A stretch of DNA of 64,000 bases from Arthrobacter sp. ISL-48 (GCF_018613805.1 NZ_JAGGPL010000001.1:186001-250000); one strand, 5' to 3'; numbered from the stretch's first letter, positions 29,961-39,693 are shown. Translations and numbers: made by a program. Notes: generated from the letters alone by a model not told the origin.

Positions 29961-31303
29961 GCGGCCGCCTTTCTCAGGACGATGGCAAGATCGGAAAGAT
30001 CGCCAAGCGTCAGGACGGTCAGGTCGCCGATGTTGGCACGGGCCGGGGCCGCGCCGGGCTGGAGCCGGACGGCAAGGCTGCGGACCCCCATCGGCACCGA
30101 GGCCGAGGCGGAGCGAAGCTGGGTGGGCGTCACATAACTGCCCACCACCATGAAGACCACCGAGGCGTTGGGTACGGCGTCAGTGAGTGTCCGGGCAAGG
30201 TCGACGGCGGTCCGGCGCATGGGTGCTCCCACGATTCTGGTCATGTCGTCCAGCATGGTGCGGCCGGTTTCGCAGCGCAGCGGGCCCTTTTGGGTGAGGA
30301 TGTCCAGCTCGCGCTGGTCACGGATGGCCTGGCGTCCGATCGAGGCGGCCGCGGAGATAGCCATCTCGAATTCCTGCTCGGAGCCGTATTCATCTGTGTT
30401 GATGGAGAGGGAGATTGCCAGGTGGGCGCGGCGGGTTTCCTCGAACTGGCGGACCATCAGTTTGTTGGTCCGCGCTGTGGTCTTCCAGTGGATATGCCGC
30501 CGGTCGTCCCCCGGCACGTAGTCACGCAGGGCATGGAAAGAGACGTCGGCGCTGGAAAGGTCCGTGGTGGGCATGCCTTCAAGGTCGCGAATGAAGCCCG
30601 CGGCTGATCCGGCCAGGGCCACGGTGCGTGGATGAACATAGAGATCTTCGGGCTCCGTCCACAGAACCTGGCGCCGGAGCAGGTGCAGGGGGTCTGCCCG
30701 GACGGAGCGGACCGGCCCCACCACGATCACGGCCCGGCGGGCGGTGGGAATAGTGAAGAGGTCCTCGTGGACCTGCTGCGGCTTCATCCGTGGCAGGTGG
30801 AAGATAGCGGTCGCGGTGCCGACCGGAAGTTCCAGGGCGGCCGGGAGCAGCGGCCGGGCAGAGGTGTTGGCGACGGCGATGCTTCCGACGGCGGTGTCCC
30901 CCACTGCCACCCTGGTCCGGGAGAGGTCCAGGACCACGCCGTAGGAGGAACGGCCCAGGATGAAGCCGATGGCAATGACGAAGAGCACAAAGGCCGCTAT
31001 TGCCGCAGCCTTGGCTTCCTGCCAGCCGAAGGCCTGCCCGGCTGTCCACAGCAGGACAGCCGCGCCCAGGACCGACCAGCCCAGGACGCTAACCACCGAG
31101 AAGACCGGCCAGGCATACCGCAGCCAAAGGTCGCGGGTTTTCTGCCAGGCCGGGGCTAGTGCGAGGCCGGCGGCGCTGGTGGCTTCGGCCCAGACGGCCG
31201 AGGGCTGGAGCCTGCCGGAGCGGAGCGCGCTGGGCCGGCCGGCCCGGAGGAACGGCTGCCGGAGGCGGTCAGCAAGCCGGGTCAGCGGGGTGCCGGTTGA
31301 CAT
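29957..31303 (-). CDS. DUF58 domain-containing membrane protein
   Basis: 448-residue protein. I choose the ATG at 31303 (MSTGTPLTRL), with GAAGG upstream; the frame is open further but overlaps moxR. Two close membrane helices lie at about 65-125. A beta-rich extracytoplasmic-like segment follows, then the DUF58 core (RDYVPGDDRRHIHWKTTAR, about residue 265) leading into a von-Willebrand-A-like domain. DUF58 proteins nearly always accompany MoxR AAA ATPases and are thought to be their partners. The 3' end overlaps the transglutaminase gene by 4 bp. Confidence 0.9.
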   Translation of the reverse strand: MSTGTPLTRLADRLRQPFLRAGRPSALRSGRLQPSAVWAEATSAAGLALAPAWQKTRDLWLRYAWPVFSVVSVLGWSVLGAAVLLWTAGQAFGWQEAKAAAIAAFVLFVIAIGFILGRSSYGVVLDLSRTRVAVGDTAVGSIAVANTSARPLLPAALELPVGTATAIFHLPRMKPQQVHEDLFTIPTARRAVIVVGPVRSVRADPLHLLRRQVLWTEPEDLYVHPRTVALAGSAAGFIRDLEGMPTTDLSSADVSFHALRDYVPGDDRRHIHWKTTARTNKLMVRQFEETRRAHLAISLSINTDEYGSEQEFEMAISAAASIGRQAIRDQRELDILTQKGPLRCETGRTMLDDMTRIVGAPMRRTAVDLARTLTDAVPNASVVFMVVGSYVTPTQLRSASASVPMGVRSLAVRLQPGAAPARANIGDLTVLTLGDLSDLAIVLRKAAA

Positions 31304-31349
31304 ATGGGTGCCTTCGATCGAGCTGGTGGTGGTCTGATTAAGCCCGGGG

Positions 31350-32321
31350 TCAGGCGTTGGCCCGCTGCTGCGGCGCGGCAACGTCTGACAGAACCCGGGC
31401 CAGGACCGCCTCTGCTGTGGCCCCGGAGAATTCGGCTTCGGGGTCCATGACGAAGCGGTGGGTCCACACCACCGGGGCGAGCTCCTTGACGTCATCCGGC
31501 AGGACAAAATTCCTCCCCTGGCCGGCCGCCCAAACCTTGGCGGCCCGGACCATGGCCAGGGCACCACGCACGGAGACCCCCAGCCGGGTTTCAGTGGCGT
31601 TCCGGGTCTCCTCGCAGAGCCGGGAGATGTACTCAAGCACAGCAGTGTCCACGTGTGCGGTGGCGGCGAGGTCAGCCATGTCCGCGACGGCCTGGGTGGT
31701 GATGACGGCTGAGATTTCCTTGGAGCGGTCCTTCAGATTGGCCCCGCCCAGCAGCCTGACCGTTGAGGCATGGTCCGGATAGCCGATGGAGGTCTTGATC
31801 AGGAACCGGTCCAGCTGCGCCTCGGGTAGCCGGTAGGTACCTGCCTGCTCGATCGGGTTTTGCGTGGCCATCACCATAAAGGGCCTTCCGGCCTCATATG
31901 TCACGCCGTCAACGGTCACGCGGGATTCCTCCATGACCTCCAGCAGGGCCGACTGCGTCTTGGGCGAAGCGCGGTTGATTTCGTCGGCAAGGACGATGTT
32001 GTTGAAGATGGGTCCCTTGTGGAACTCGAACTTCTGCGTCTTCTGGTCATAGATGGTCACACCGGTGACATCCGAGGGCAGCAGGTCAGGAGTGAACTGG
32101 ATGCGGTTGTTGGATCCTTGGACGGTGGCGGCCAGGGCGCGGGCCAATGATGTCTTTCCGGTTCCGGGGGCATCCTCGAACAGCACGTGGCCCTCAGCGA
32201 GCATGGCGGTGAAGGTCAGGCGGATGACGTGTTCCTTGCCGAGCACCGCCTGCCCCACGTTGGCAACCAGCGTGTCTAAGGTGCCTGCAAACCATACGGC
32301 CTGCTCGGTTGTCATGGTCAT
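31350..32321 (-). CDS. MoxR-family AAA+ ATPase
   Basis: 323-residue chaperone-like ATPase. Walker A is APGTGKTSLARA, Walker B with sensor is VLADEINRASPKTQSALLEVMEE, and the sensor 1 asparagine lies in MATQNPIEQAGTYRLPEAQLDRF. I start at the ATG at 32321, where AGGACC is 5 bases upstream. Another ATG at 32375 would add 18 residues and sit only 12 bp after the giant-protein stop. MoxR proteins act with DUF58/VWA partners in complex maturation. Confidence 0.92.
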   Translation of the reverse strand: MTMTTEQAVWFAGTLDTLVANVGQAVLGKEHVIRLTFTAMLAEGHVLFEDAPGTGKTSLARALAATVQGSNNRIQFTPDLLPSDVTGVTIYDQKTQKFEFHKGPIFNNIVLADEINRASPKTQSALLEVMEESRVTVDGVTYEAGRPFMVMATQNPIEQAGTYRLPEAQLDRFLIKTSIGYPDHASTVRLLGGANLKDRSKEISAVITTQAVADMADLAATAHVDTAVLEYISRLCEETRNATETRLGVSVRGALAMVRAAKVWAAGQGRNFVLPDDVKELAPVVWTHRFVMDPEAEFSGATAEAVLARVLSDVAAPQQRANA

Positions 32322-32387
32322 GGAGTGGGTCCTGTTCTGTGTTCGGGTGAAATGATCGGGATGCGCCAGTTTCATCCGGCAATTAGT

Positions 32388-35300
32388 TCAACTGCATCCG
32401 CCGGGCTTCGGGCCCTTGAGAGTGACGGTCGTGGACTTCACGTACCAGCCGCTTTTTGCCGACTCAGTGAGCCTGTACCAATCGGTGCCGTTGCCGTAGA
32501 TCTCTTTGGTGCAGTCAACGTTTAGCCAGCCCCAAGAGCGTTCGACCCAGCCGACGCCACATGTCGGGCCGCTCGGATTGTAGGTATCCGTCTGGCCGGG
32601 CTTGCCGGGGCACGTGCTGTTGTCCGCTTGGATCTGGGACAGGGGCGGGGCGGGGTCCGCGCCGGACGTGGAGCGGGCCGACCCGTCAGCACCGTAGACC
32701 ACTGTGAACGCCCTGACTTCGAGAGTACGCGTGTTGCTCCAGCCACCACCCGAGGCGTCGAAGCTGTTCGCCTTGCCCACGTCCCGCCACGCTCCGCCGT
32801 CAACCCGGACTTCATAGTGGTTCAGCGGGCGTCCGTTGGTATTGGGGTTGTTCCAGGTCCAGTGGACTTCACCGTCACCCTTCGAGGACGTGCCGCCGTC
32901 CACGTTGGGCGCGCTTGGCGGACCGTACGGGTTGCCGGTGCCGATCGCACTGGCGTCACCGGAGATGTTGTTCTTGGTGGACGTGGCAATGATGGTCACC
33001 GTAATGTCCCGGCCGTTTGTCATCCCACCTATGGTGGCGCCGCCGGCCGGGATACTTCCCGTTTTTCCGTCCGCGTTGTAGCTGTAGCGGATTTCGTTTT
33101 CGGTGGAACCATTGCGCTGCGCCTGCGTCAGCGGCGTGAACGTCACCTTCAGTTGGCCGCTGACTCCTGTGTCCGCCACCGTCCCGCTGCTCACCCGGTC
33201 CGGCTTTCCGGCGGCGCGGATGGGTGCCGACGGGTTACTGGTCCCGCTGGTTCCCGCCTTGTTGGTCGCGGACACCGTGAACGTGTAGTCGGCCTCCGAG
33301 TTATCCACCGTAATGTTCTGCGAGGTTCCGCCAGTCACCGTCTGTGTGGCGACGACAGCGCCGCCCCGGATCGTGTTGAGCGTGTACGACGTAATTCCGT
33401 CACCGTTGTTGTTCGGCGCCGCCCAGCTGACCTTCAGCTGGCTTTGGGGTCCGACGGGCCCGGCTTGGGAGGCCGCCGGTGCCGCTGGCGTGGCGGGAGC
33501 ACCCGCCGGCACCTCCGCCGCCGAATAGGCGCTCCACTCGGAAGGTTCCGGGGCATTGCTCCGGGCCAGGACACGCACCTTGTAGGACACCCCGTTCTGA
33601 AGCCCCTTCCAGACGTAGCTGACCGCTGTCAGATTCTGGATCTGCGCGTTCTGGCCGGCGGGAGCGGGAGAGATTTCAAGGTCGTAGGACTTGACCGGTG
33701 ATCCCTTGGTGGCAGGGGTCACCCAGTTGACTGCAAGCTCCTTGTCGCCGAACTTCAGCGTGGGTGCCAGCGGCGTATCCGGCTTGGCGTCGGGCCTGAC
33801 TTCCGCCGAGGCGGGGGACCTGTCGGACTCATCTATGGCGTTGGTGGCCGTGACCTGGAAGTGGTACTTGGTGTCGTTGGTCAGGCCGTTCAGGGTGCAG
33901 GTGTTTGCCGGGCAGTCCTGCCGGAAACCGGCTTCGCCGAACACCGTGTACTTAGTGATCGGCGAGCCCCGGTCTGCGGGGGCGGCCCAGGTCAGCAGCG
34001 CCGTACCGTCCCCCACACTCTGCGCCTGGGGGGTCGTCGGTGCCACCGGCTTGTCCTTCACGGTCAGCCGGATCCGGGCCGTAGCGTTGCGGGACTCGTC
34101 CCCCGTCTTGTCCGCTACGGTGTAGGCCACAATCATGCTTCCGGTGAATCCCGCGGCAGGCGTCACGGTCACGGAATCCCCTGTTACTTCGGCGCCTCCT
34201 TGCCCTGTTTCGGTGGACGCCGAAAGGATCTTCAGGGCGGACTCGGGGAACGGGTTGGAGTCGTTGGCCAGGACTTTGACGGTGACCGGTTTCCCGGCCG
34301 CAGCGTCAGGCTCCAGGTCATCGTTGGCCACCGGTTTTGGCCGGTTGGAGGCTGTGACGGCCAACTGGTAAGTGGCCGTTGCCTCCAGTCCGCGGGAGTC
34401 CTTGGCCTTGACCTGGACCGCCCCGGTCGTCCCGGAGCCGGTGCCGTCGGCAACGGAAACCTTCAACGATTTGCCATCGATGGTCGCGTTGAAACCCGAG
34501 GGCGCTCCCCCTGTCACCTCGTACTTCATTTTCTCAAGATCGTCGCGGTCCGGGTCTGCCGTCAGCTTGCCCAGATCGGTGCTGGCCGTATCGCCCTTAG
34601 GCACGTCGATATTTGCGCCCAGCAACGTCGGCGGGTTGTTGCGGTTGGGATCGGGCAGGACCTTGGTGCGGATGCTCAGGGTCGATTTCAGGCCGGCCGG
34701 ATCATCCGGGCCGGTGCCGTCTGTCACTTCGAAACTCAATGAGCCAGGACCCACATAATCCGTTCCGGCGGTGTACTTGAGGGCGGCGCCGCCCCCGGAA
34801 ACGGGGTCGCTGCCGTCCGAACCGATGAGCTTGATGTGGTCTGCCTGGCTCAGCCGGGGTGAGCGCCCTTCACGGACCTTCACCCACTCGTTCAGGTTCA
34901 CCGTCACGGACTGCCCGGCAATGACCTCAATGACGTCATTCTTGGCCAGGGTGGGCACCTGTTGCCCGATGCCCGGTACCCAAATGATGGCCGTGGACTT
35001 CTGACCGTCCACGTCTTCCACGGCGTACGGGATCAGCTGGGGCTGTTCGGTCAGGTCCACGATCATGTTGCCGTCGGCGCCGGGACGGGCCGTAGCGGAC
35101 TCAGTGCTGATCTTGAGGTTCTCGCCCACGCCGTCGGGATCCTCATCGTTCTTCAAAACAGGAACATCCACGGCAGTTTTACCGAGCGTCTGGGCAGACG
35201 TCACCCTGTCGTCACGGGCAATGGGGGCCTGCAGCGGAACGTCGTTGTCCACCACCACGCGGATGGTGGCCTGGGCCGAAGCGTCCCGGTCATCGGCGAC

Positions 35301-38300
35301 GGTGTACCGGACATTGACCGTTCCGGCTGCGTCCGGGGCCAGCAGGATGATGCGTCCACTTGCTTTGCTGACGGTGGCTTGCAGGGCCGGGTCCGCGTCG
35401 ATGCCGTCGCTGAGGATCCTGATCAGGTCGCCGTCCGGATCAGTGTCGTTACCCGTCGCGTCAACAGCGATCTGCCGGCCGGGACGGACTTTCACCTCGT
35501 CGTCCACAGGCGTGGGTTTCTGGTTCGTGTCACCGCGCGGGGCGATGCCCACCGTCACTGTTCCGGTGTTCACAGCGCCCTGGCGGTCCACCACCTTGTA
35601 GCGGAAGGAGTCAGTTCCGGCGCCGTCCCCAGCCGCGGTGAAGTCAATGAAGCTGCTGCCTACAGTGGCAGTTCCCATGGCGGGCGTGCTGTCGATTCCT
35701 GTGAGCTGCACCGAGTCGCCGTCGGGATCGATGCCGTCCAGCGGAACCGGGATGCGCACCGTTCCGGCAGCCACGACGCGGGCAGTCAAGTTCCTTGGCT
35801 GGGGCCTGGAGTTCTCGGCTCCCTCAAGCGGCAGAATGTGGATGGTCACTGCGGCGGCGCTCTTCTGCCCCTGCGGGTCCACCGCGTTGTAGATGGCCCT
35901 GACGGTCTTGGGCTGCGGTCCGGCAATGAACCGCAGGGTGTTCTCCGACACGAAGCTCTTGCCGTCGGCTTCGTCCACAGCCTGCGGCAGGACGGGGTCG
36001 ACGGTCAATTTCTGACCCTGCGGGTGCGTGTCGTTGTCCAGCACCGGAATGGTCACGACGTCGTTGACGCGGACGTTCACTTCGTCGGGTTTGGGCTGCG
36101 GTGCTTCGACGACGGCGGGCGCGGGGACGGGGACCACCGACACGCTGCCGGTGGCCGACTTCTTGCCGTTGGACATGGTGTATTCGAAAAGGAAGGGATC
36201 CTTGGTGCCCAGGATGTCGGTAATGCGCAGCACGCTGTGGTCGATGACGCTGACCGACGCCGTGGTGTTGTCCGGAAGTTTCACAGACTGCAAAACCAGC
36301 ACTCCTCCGGACGGATCGGAGTCGTTGGCCAGCGGATCCAAGAGAACGCTGCCGCCCACCGGCATCAGGGCGACGTCGTGCACGGCAACGGGGTCGCCGG
36401 CATCATTACCGGATTCCACATCGACGCGGATGAGGCCTTGGCTGCTTTGCGGGCCGTTGCTCGCGATGTAGGTCAGGTACACGGGGCCGGGGGTGATGCT
36501 GCGGAACGTGAAGGTCCCGCCGTCGGTGACGGGTCCGAGCTCGGCCGGCCCGCTGGCTTCCACCTGGGCGAGGCGCAGGGCACCGCCGTTGGGGTCGACG
36601 TCGTTCTTCAGGGGCGCGATCACCATGTCCTGGCCCACCACGGCTGTCACATGGTCGGCGTTGACGACGGGTGCCAGGGCCCCTGGCGGCTGGACGTTCA
36701 CCACAACTTTGCCGGTCACCGTGGCGCGGCCGTCCCAGATCGTGACGGTGACGTTCTTCTTCCCCGCGGTCGCGCCGGAGTCCTGGAAGGTCAACAGTCC
36801 ATCGCGCCGGACTTTCACCTGGTCCTGCTCATTGTCCGCCTTGGCATCCATCAGGACCAGGTCGTCGCCGTCGGGATCCACCCAGTCGGTGAGGATGTTC
36901 TGGCTGACGGTCTTGCCTTGTTCGACCAGCATGGTGGTGGCATTGCCACCGCGCTTGAACTGCGGCGGACGGTTTTCATCCGGGCCCACCACGCTGAGGG
37001 TGACTTGTCCGCCGGCGGACAGGCCCCGGCCATCAGCCGCGTTGTAATCGAACGTCTCAGTGCCCGGCTTCGCATCCGCCGGGACGGAGATCTGGAAGGC
37101 CGTGCCCCCGTAGATGCTCTCAAGGCTGCCTGCCTTGGGCCCGGCGTTTCCGACGGCTGCCGTCAGGACATCGCCGTCGGGATCGGAGTCGTTGTCCAGC
37201 ACGCTGAGGACGGTGGTGCGTCCGGGCCGCACGCCGAGCGCATCCGGTTTGGTTTCCGGCGGCCGGTTCGGTTTGGTGCGGTCCGGGAGGACATTGATGG
37301 TGTTGTTGTCCGCCGACTCCTGGTCCTGTTCATCGGACTGGTTCTTCGGCGGGATGACGTCGTCCCAGTTGTCCACGAGCTGCATGTTCTGGTTCACCAG
37401 CCACACGTTCCCGGAATTGACGTCGTTCAGGACCACCAGGTCACGGTTGACCCGGAAGACATACGACGGCGAGGCGCTCGCCTTGGGAACGTCCACGTTC
37501 TTGTCATCGGCGTCGTTCTTACAGTCACGCACATACTTATTCGCGCCGGACCACGCCGCATGCACACAACCGCCCAGCTGCACCGGCGCCGCCGGCACAC
37601 CCTCCCCGCCGAACGTCACTGTCTTCGCAGTGGAACCGTCCAACGGCTGTTCCAGCAGCGCCTTTTTGGTCGAGATCGCCACGAAGTCACTGGCGGGGCC
37701 GCCCTGCTGCAGTTTCGCGTCCCCTGCGCCGTCAAGCTGCAGGCGCTTGCCGCCAGGCAGGAAGAGGCTTCCGTTAGCCGCGTCAAGGACCACCGGCTTA
37801 TCCCCCACCACCGCCAGTTGAAGATCTCCTGCGCCTTTGAGCTCCCCCCAGGTGCTGGACTCCGACGACGTGACCTCGCCATTGGCATCCACGGCCGTCA
37901 CCGTCACCGCTCCGGACTTCGGATCGGCAGAGTAGATCCGGTTGTCCGCGCCCACTCCCGAGACCAGGCCCTCCGAGCCCACCATCACCGGTTCGCTGGA
38001 TTCCTGGTCAAAACCGTTCACCGTGGACGGTGACACTGCCCAGACCTTCCCCGACGCCGGGTCCGTCACCGAAATGACCTGCGAACCGAAGCTCACTTCC
38101 GCCGCTCCCGGCAATTGCTTATCCCCGCCCAGGCGCATGTTCGCAGGAGACACCTGGTTCAGCGTCGAACCCGTCTCATCATCGACAAACACATTCCCGG
38201 CGTTCTGCAAAATGTCGAACGTCGTACTGGCCGGGGTCACCGCACCGTCCAGAACGCGCGACGGATAGTTCAACCGCCCCACAGCATTCCTTGACTTACT

Positions 38301-38465
38301 GACAACCCACACACCGCCGTCGTTCAGGTCCACCTCTGTGGTCTTGAACCCGGGGTACAACACCGCGGCAGTAGCCAGCACCACCGCTGCTGCCCCAAAG
38401 GCAGTACCTGTTATGAGTTTGTTGTGTCGCTTCTTCAGCCCAAGCTTCCCCAGCAGAGTTGTCAC
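32388..38465 (-). CDS. Giant membrane-anchored Ig-like / fibronectin type III surface protein
   Basis: 2025-residue protein, the first gene of the cluster. A short positively charged N-terminus and one membrane helix (~18-40) act as an uncleaved anchor. Residues 45-390 form a beta-propeller-like region with short repeated strands. About ten Ig-like/cadherin-like modules follow (400-1460), each with the calcium-type hallmark VLDNDSDPDGD or variants. Five fibronectin-III modules start near 1470, 1560, 1655, 1755 and 1845 (LLTWAAPADRGSPITKY-type). The tail has paired cysteines (CPGKPG, CGVGW, VDCTKE, GGCS). The start is GTG with GGGGAAAAG upstream. It corresponds to the fn3 gene of the PFNA cluster and probably has an adhesive or structural role at the cell surface. 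Confidence 0.9.
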   Translation of the reverse strand: MTTLLGKLGLKKRHNKLITGTAFGAAAVVLATAAVLYPGFKTTEVDLNDGGVWVVSKSRNAVGRLNYPSRVLDGAVTPASTTFDILQNAGNVFVDDETGSTLNQVSPANMRLGGDKQLPGAAEVSFGSQVISVTDPASGKVWAVSPSTVNGFDQESSEPVMVGSEGLVSGVGADNRIYSADPKSGAVTVTAVDANGEVTSSESSTWGELKGAGDLQLAVVGDKPVVLDAANGSLFLPGGKRLQLDGAGDAKLQQGGPASDFVAISTKKALLEQPLDGSTAKTVTFGGEGVPAAPVQLGGCVHAAWSGANKYVRDCKNDADDKNVDVPKASASPSYVFRVNRDLVVLNDVNSGNVWLVNQNMQLVDNWDDVIPPKNQSDEQDQESADNNTINVLPDRTKPNRPPETKPDALGVRPGRTTVLSVLDNDSDPDGDVLTAAVGNAGPKAGSLESIYGGTAFQISVPADAKPGTETFDYNAADGRGLSAGGQVTLSVVGPDENRPPQFKRGGNATTMLVEQGKTVSQNILTDWVDPDGDDLVLMDAKADNEQDQVKVRRDGLLTFQDSGATAGKKNVTVTIWDGRATVTGKVVVNVQPPGALAPVVNADHVTAVVGQDMVIAPLKNDVDPNGGALRLAQVEASGPAELGPVTDGGTFTFRSITPGPVYLTYIASNGPQSSQGLIRVDVESGNDAGDPVAVHDVALMPVGGSVLLDPLANDSDPSGGVLVLQSVKLPDNTTASVSVIDHSVLRITDILGTKDPFLFEYTMSNGKKSATGSVSVVPVPAPAVVEAPQPKPDEVNVRVNDVVTIPVLDNDTHPQGQKLTVDPVLPQAVDEADGKSFVSENTLRFIAGPQPKTVRAIYNAVDPQGQKSAAAVTIHILPLEGAENSRPQPRNLTARVVAAGTVRIPVPLDGIDPDGDSVQLTGIDSTPAMGTATVGSSFIDFTAAGDGAGTDSFRYKVVDRQGAVNTGTVTVGIAPRGDTNQKPTPVDDEVKVRPGRQIAVDATGNDTDPDGDLIRILSDGIDADPALQATVSKASGRIILLAPDAAGTVNVRYTVADDRDASAQATIRVVVDNDVPLQAPIARDDRVTSAQTLGKTAVDVPVLKNDEDPDGVGENLKISTESATARPGADGNMIVDLTEQPQLIPYAVEDVDGQKSTAIIWVPGIGQQVPTLAKNDVIEVIAGQSVTVNLNEWVKVREGRSPRLSQADHIKLIGSDGSDPVSGGGAALKYTAGTDYVGPGSLSFEVTDGTGPDDPAGLKSTLSIRTKVLPDPNRNNPPTLLGANIDVPKGDTASTDLGKLTADPDRDDLEKMKYEVTGGAPSGFNATIDGKSLKVSVADGTGSGTTGAVQVKAKDSRGLEATATYQLAVTASNRPKPVANDDLEPDAAAGKPVTVKVLANDSNPFPESALKILSASTETGQGGAEVTGDSVTVTPAAGFTGSMIVAYTVADKTGDESRNATARIRLTVKDKPVAPTTPQAQSVGDGTALLTWAAPADRGSPITKYTVFGEAGFRQDCPANTCTLNGLTNDTKYHFQVTATNAIDESDRSPASAEVRPDAKPDTPLAPTLKFGDKELAVNWVTPATKGSPVKSYDLEISPAPAGQNAQIQNLTAVSYVWKGLQNGVSYKVRVLARSNAPEPSEWSAYSAAEVPAGAPATPAAPAASQAGPVGPQSQLKVSWAAPNNNGDGITSYTLNTIRGGAVVATQTVTGGTSQNITVDNSEADYTFTVSATNKAGTSGTSNPSAPIRAAGKPDRVSSGTVADTGVSGQLKVTFTPLTQAQRNGSTENEIRYSYNADGKTGSIPAGGATIGGMTNGRDITVTIIATSTKNNISGDASAIGTGNPYGPPSAPNVDGGTSSKGDGEVHWTWNNPNTNGRPLNHYEVRVDGGAWRDVGKANSFDASGGGWSNTRTLEVRAFTVVYGADGSARSTSGADPAPPLSQIQADNSTCPGKPGQTDTYNPSGPTCGVGWVERSWGWLNVDCTKEIYGNGTDWYRLTESAKSGWYVKSTTVTLKGPKPGGCS

Positions 38466-38977
38466 AGCGTTACTTTTCCCCTGAAATCACCGCTGCCCGG
38501 ACGGCAGCTACTTCGCCCCCGGCGCACGCCGCGGACCGTAAAATTCCGCCACTCCCCCATAGAGACGCCGGAACACTCCTGATCGGCAGCTTACCCAGCC
38601 CCGCGTCCTCCCGCGATGGGGAGCACTCCCCACCGGGGGCACTACCGTTCGCCACCACATCGAACTATATCGCTGCACACCAACAACTGGATAAACCCAC
38701 TAGGCCCGAAAGCCCAACGCCGCCGCCCCACCAGCAGTTGACTGGTCCTTTAGCCGGTACGCCGCCCCCGCCACAGACCTGCACCCTAGGATTAGGGGCA
38801 ATAAAACCTTGACTGGGAAACCTTGACCCAACGGGCAGCCTTCAAGGCGCGCAGTTCATCCCGCGACAGGAAACCTCAATAGGTAGCCTTCGAAAAGGCC
38901 TCAGCGGAAGGCACGGGAAAGAACCTGGCTTTTTCATTTGAGGACAGCTAGGCTCCTGACAAACTATGGGGGCTAAA
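38466..38977. other. 512-bp upstream region of the giant gene cluster
   Basis: No gene is supported here. On the minus strand a TATAGT hexamer (38664-38669) could be a -10 box for the operon, with no matching -35. The palindrome at 38617-38632 lies between it and the start codon. Frames open on the plus strand here look like non-coding low-complexity sequence. Confidence 0.5.
38617..38632. promoter_or_regulatory. 16-bp palindrome upstream of the giant operon
   Basis: TGGGGAGCACTCCCCA has perfect 7-bp arms around CA, 152 bp before the GTG of the giant gene. It may be an operator or a leader hairpin. The cognate protein is unknown. Confidence 0.4.
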
Positions 38978-39232
38978 ATGGTAAACCGATTAAGCATGAT
39001 GCCGTCCTGGGCTCGCGTTATTTCAACGATTACCGCTGCAGGTAGCATCTTTTTCATTTGTTCGGCCATATTGTCATTGTTCGTTGGAGCTGGCGTGACA
39101 GATGTCTTTTTCGACCTTATTGCAGCGGGGGCATTGTTCTTGCTGACCGCGGCAGTCGCTTTCAAGGGTAATCCATCCGTATTTAGGAGTGGCAATAGCT
39201 CTTATAAGCGCCAGGGTCCATTGCATTTTTAG
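38978..39232 (+). CDS. Small two-helix membrane protein
   Basis: 84-residue protein of unknown function. I start at the ATG at 38978 (MVNRLSMMPSW), because a GGGGGC run precedes it; an in-frame ATG lies 12 bases earlier. Two hydrophobic helices cover most of it (VISTITAAGSIFFICSAILSLFV and LIAAGALFLLTAAVAF, here overlapping in description), with a basic C-terminal tail. Base composition is lower in GC than the neighbours, which fits an accessory gene. Confidence 0.5.
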   Translation: MVNRLSMMPSWARVISTITAAGSIFFICSAILSLFVGAGVTDVFFDLIAAGALFLLTAAVAFKGNPSVFRSGNSSYKRQGPLHF

Positions 39233-39268
39233 CACCCTCATCCGTAAGAAGCGGCCGGGTGACTCTCG

Positions 39269-39367
39269 ATGAAAAGATGGCAGCTGCCTATGATCACACT
39301 GCTTTTCGTCGCGGCAGTTGTGATTCTCTATTTCAACGGGCTTTTAGGAAATACGGCGGTTCCCTAG
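39269..39367 (+). CDS. Possible 32-residue single-helix membrane peptide
   Basis: Very short frame beginning MKRWQLPMITLL with one hydrophobic helix and stopping at TAG 39365-39367. It follows the two-helix protein on the same strand by 36 bp. The ribosome site is weak. It may be a genuine small membrane peptide or the broken front of a longer lost gene, since the downstream frame carries more codons after the stop. Confidence 0.3.
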   Translation: MKRWQLPMITLLFVAAVVILYFNGLLGNTAVP

Positions 39368-39435
39368 TCGGCACCTGCCCGTTCCGTTTGCTCCGAAAAG
39401 ATCCTTTCTCTACGCGACCACTTGCGCTGGATGCG

Positions 39436-39684
39436 CTATTGACTTCCGTCTTCCCATCCGGATGCGGGTACCTCCGGTCGCGCACCAGAAATCTCCACCT
39501 TCATGTCGACCGGCCCTGAATACAGTCCGGTGGAAACTAGCGGAATCCTCAGCGACAAGTCCGGCCTCTCGCCACGCATCGACGCCTGCAGGCCAGCTAA
39601 AGGGTCTACCGGGGGAAAAGGCTCCATCACGAAATCCACGACGCGGCCCGACGCACTGATGACGAAGGCTGCCGCGTCGATCAC
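39436..39684 (-). CDS. Hypothetical small protein downstream of the CU044_5270-type gene
   Basis: 82 residues from a GTG at 39684, with GCAGGA five bases upstream and only 9 bp after the preceding stop, which suggests coupling. Codons show strong GC bias in the third position, unlike the opposite strand. No membrane helix; the sequence has Pro-rich and acidic turns (MEPFPPVDPLAG, GPVDMKVEI). I do not recognise a family. It may be the third gene of the sigma-factor operon. Confidence 0.45.
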   Translation of the reverse strand: MIDAAAFVISASGRVVDFVMEPFPPVDPLAGLQASMRGERPDLSLRIPLVSTGLYSGPVDMKVEISGARPEVPASGWEDGSQ

Positions 39685-39693
39685 AGATCCTGC

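Noticed and set aside
34962..38033. 1023-codon open frame on the plus strand opposite the giant gene
   Set aside because: Shadow frame in GC-rich repeats; composition is His/Val/Gly/Arg-rich with no family motif, while the minus strand encodes clear Ig-like and Fn3 modules.
38459..38812. 117-codon plus-strand frame upstream of the giant gene
   Set aside because: Pro/Thr/Ser low complexity overlapping the operon control region; no start signal.
38842..39195. 117-codon minus-strand frame opposite the small two-helix protein
   Set aside because: No motif or ribosome site; the plus-strand frame has coherent membrane helices.
39259..39519. 86-codon plus-strand frame
   Set aside because: Its frame cuts through the hydrophobic 32-codon frame and the better-supported minus-strand 82-codon frame; codon bias is not convincing.
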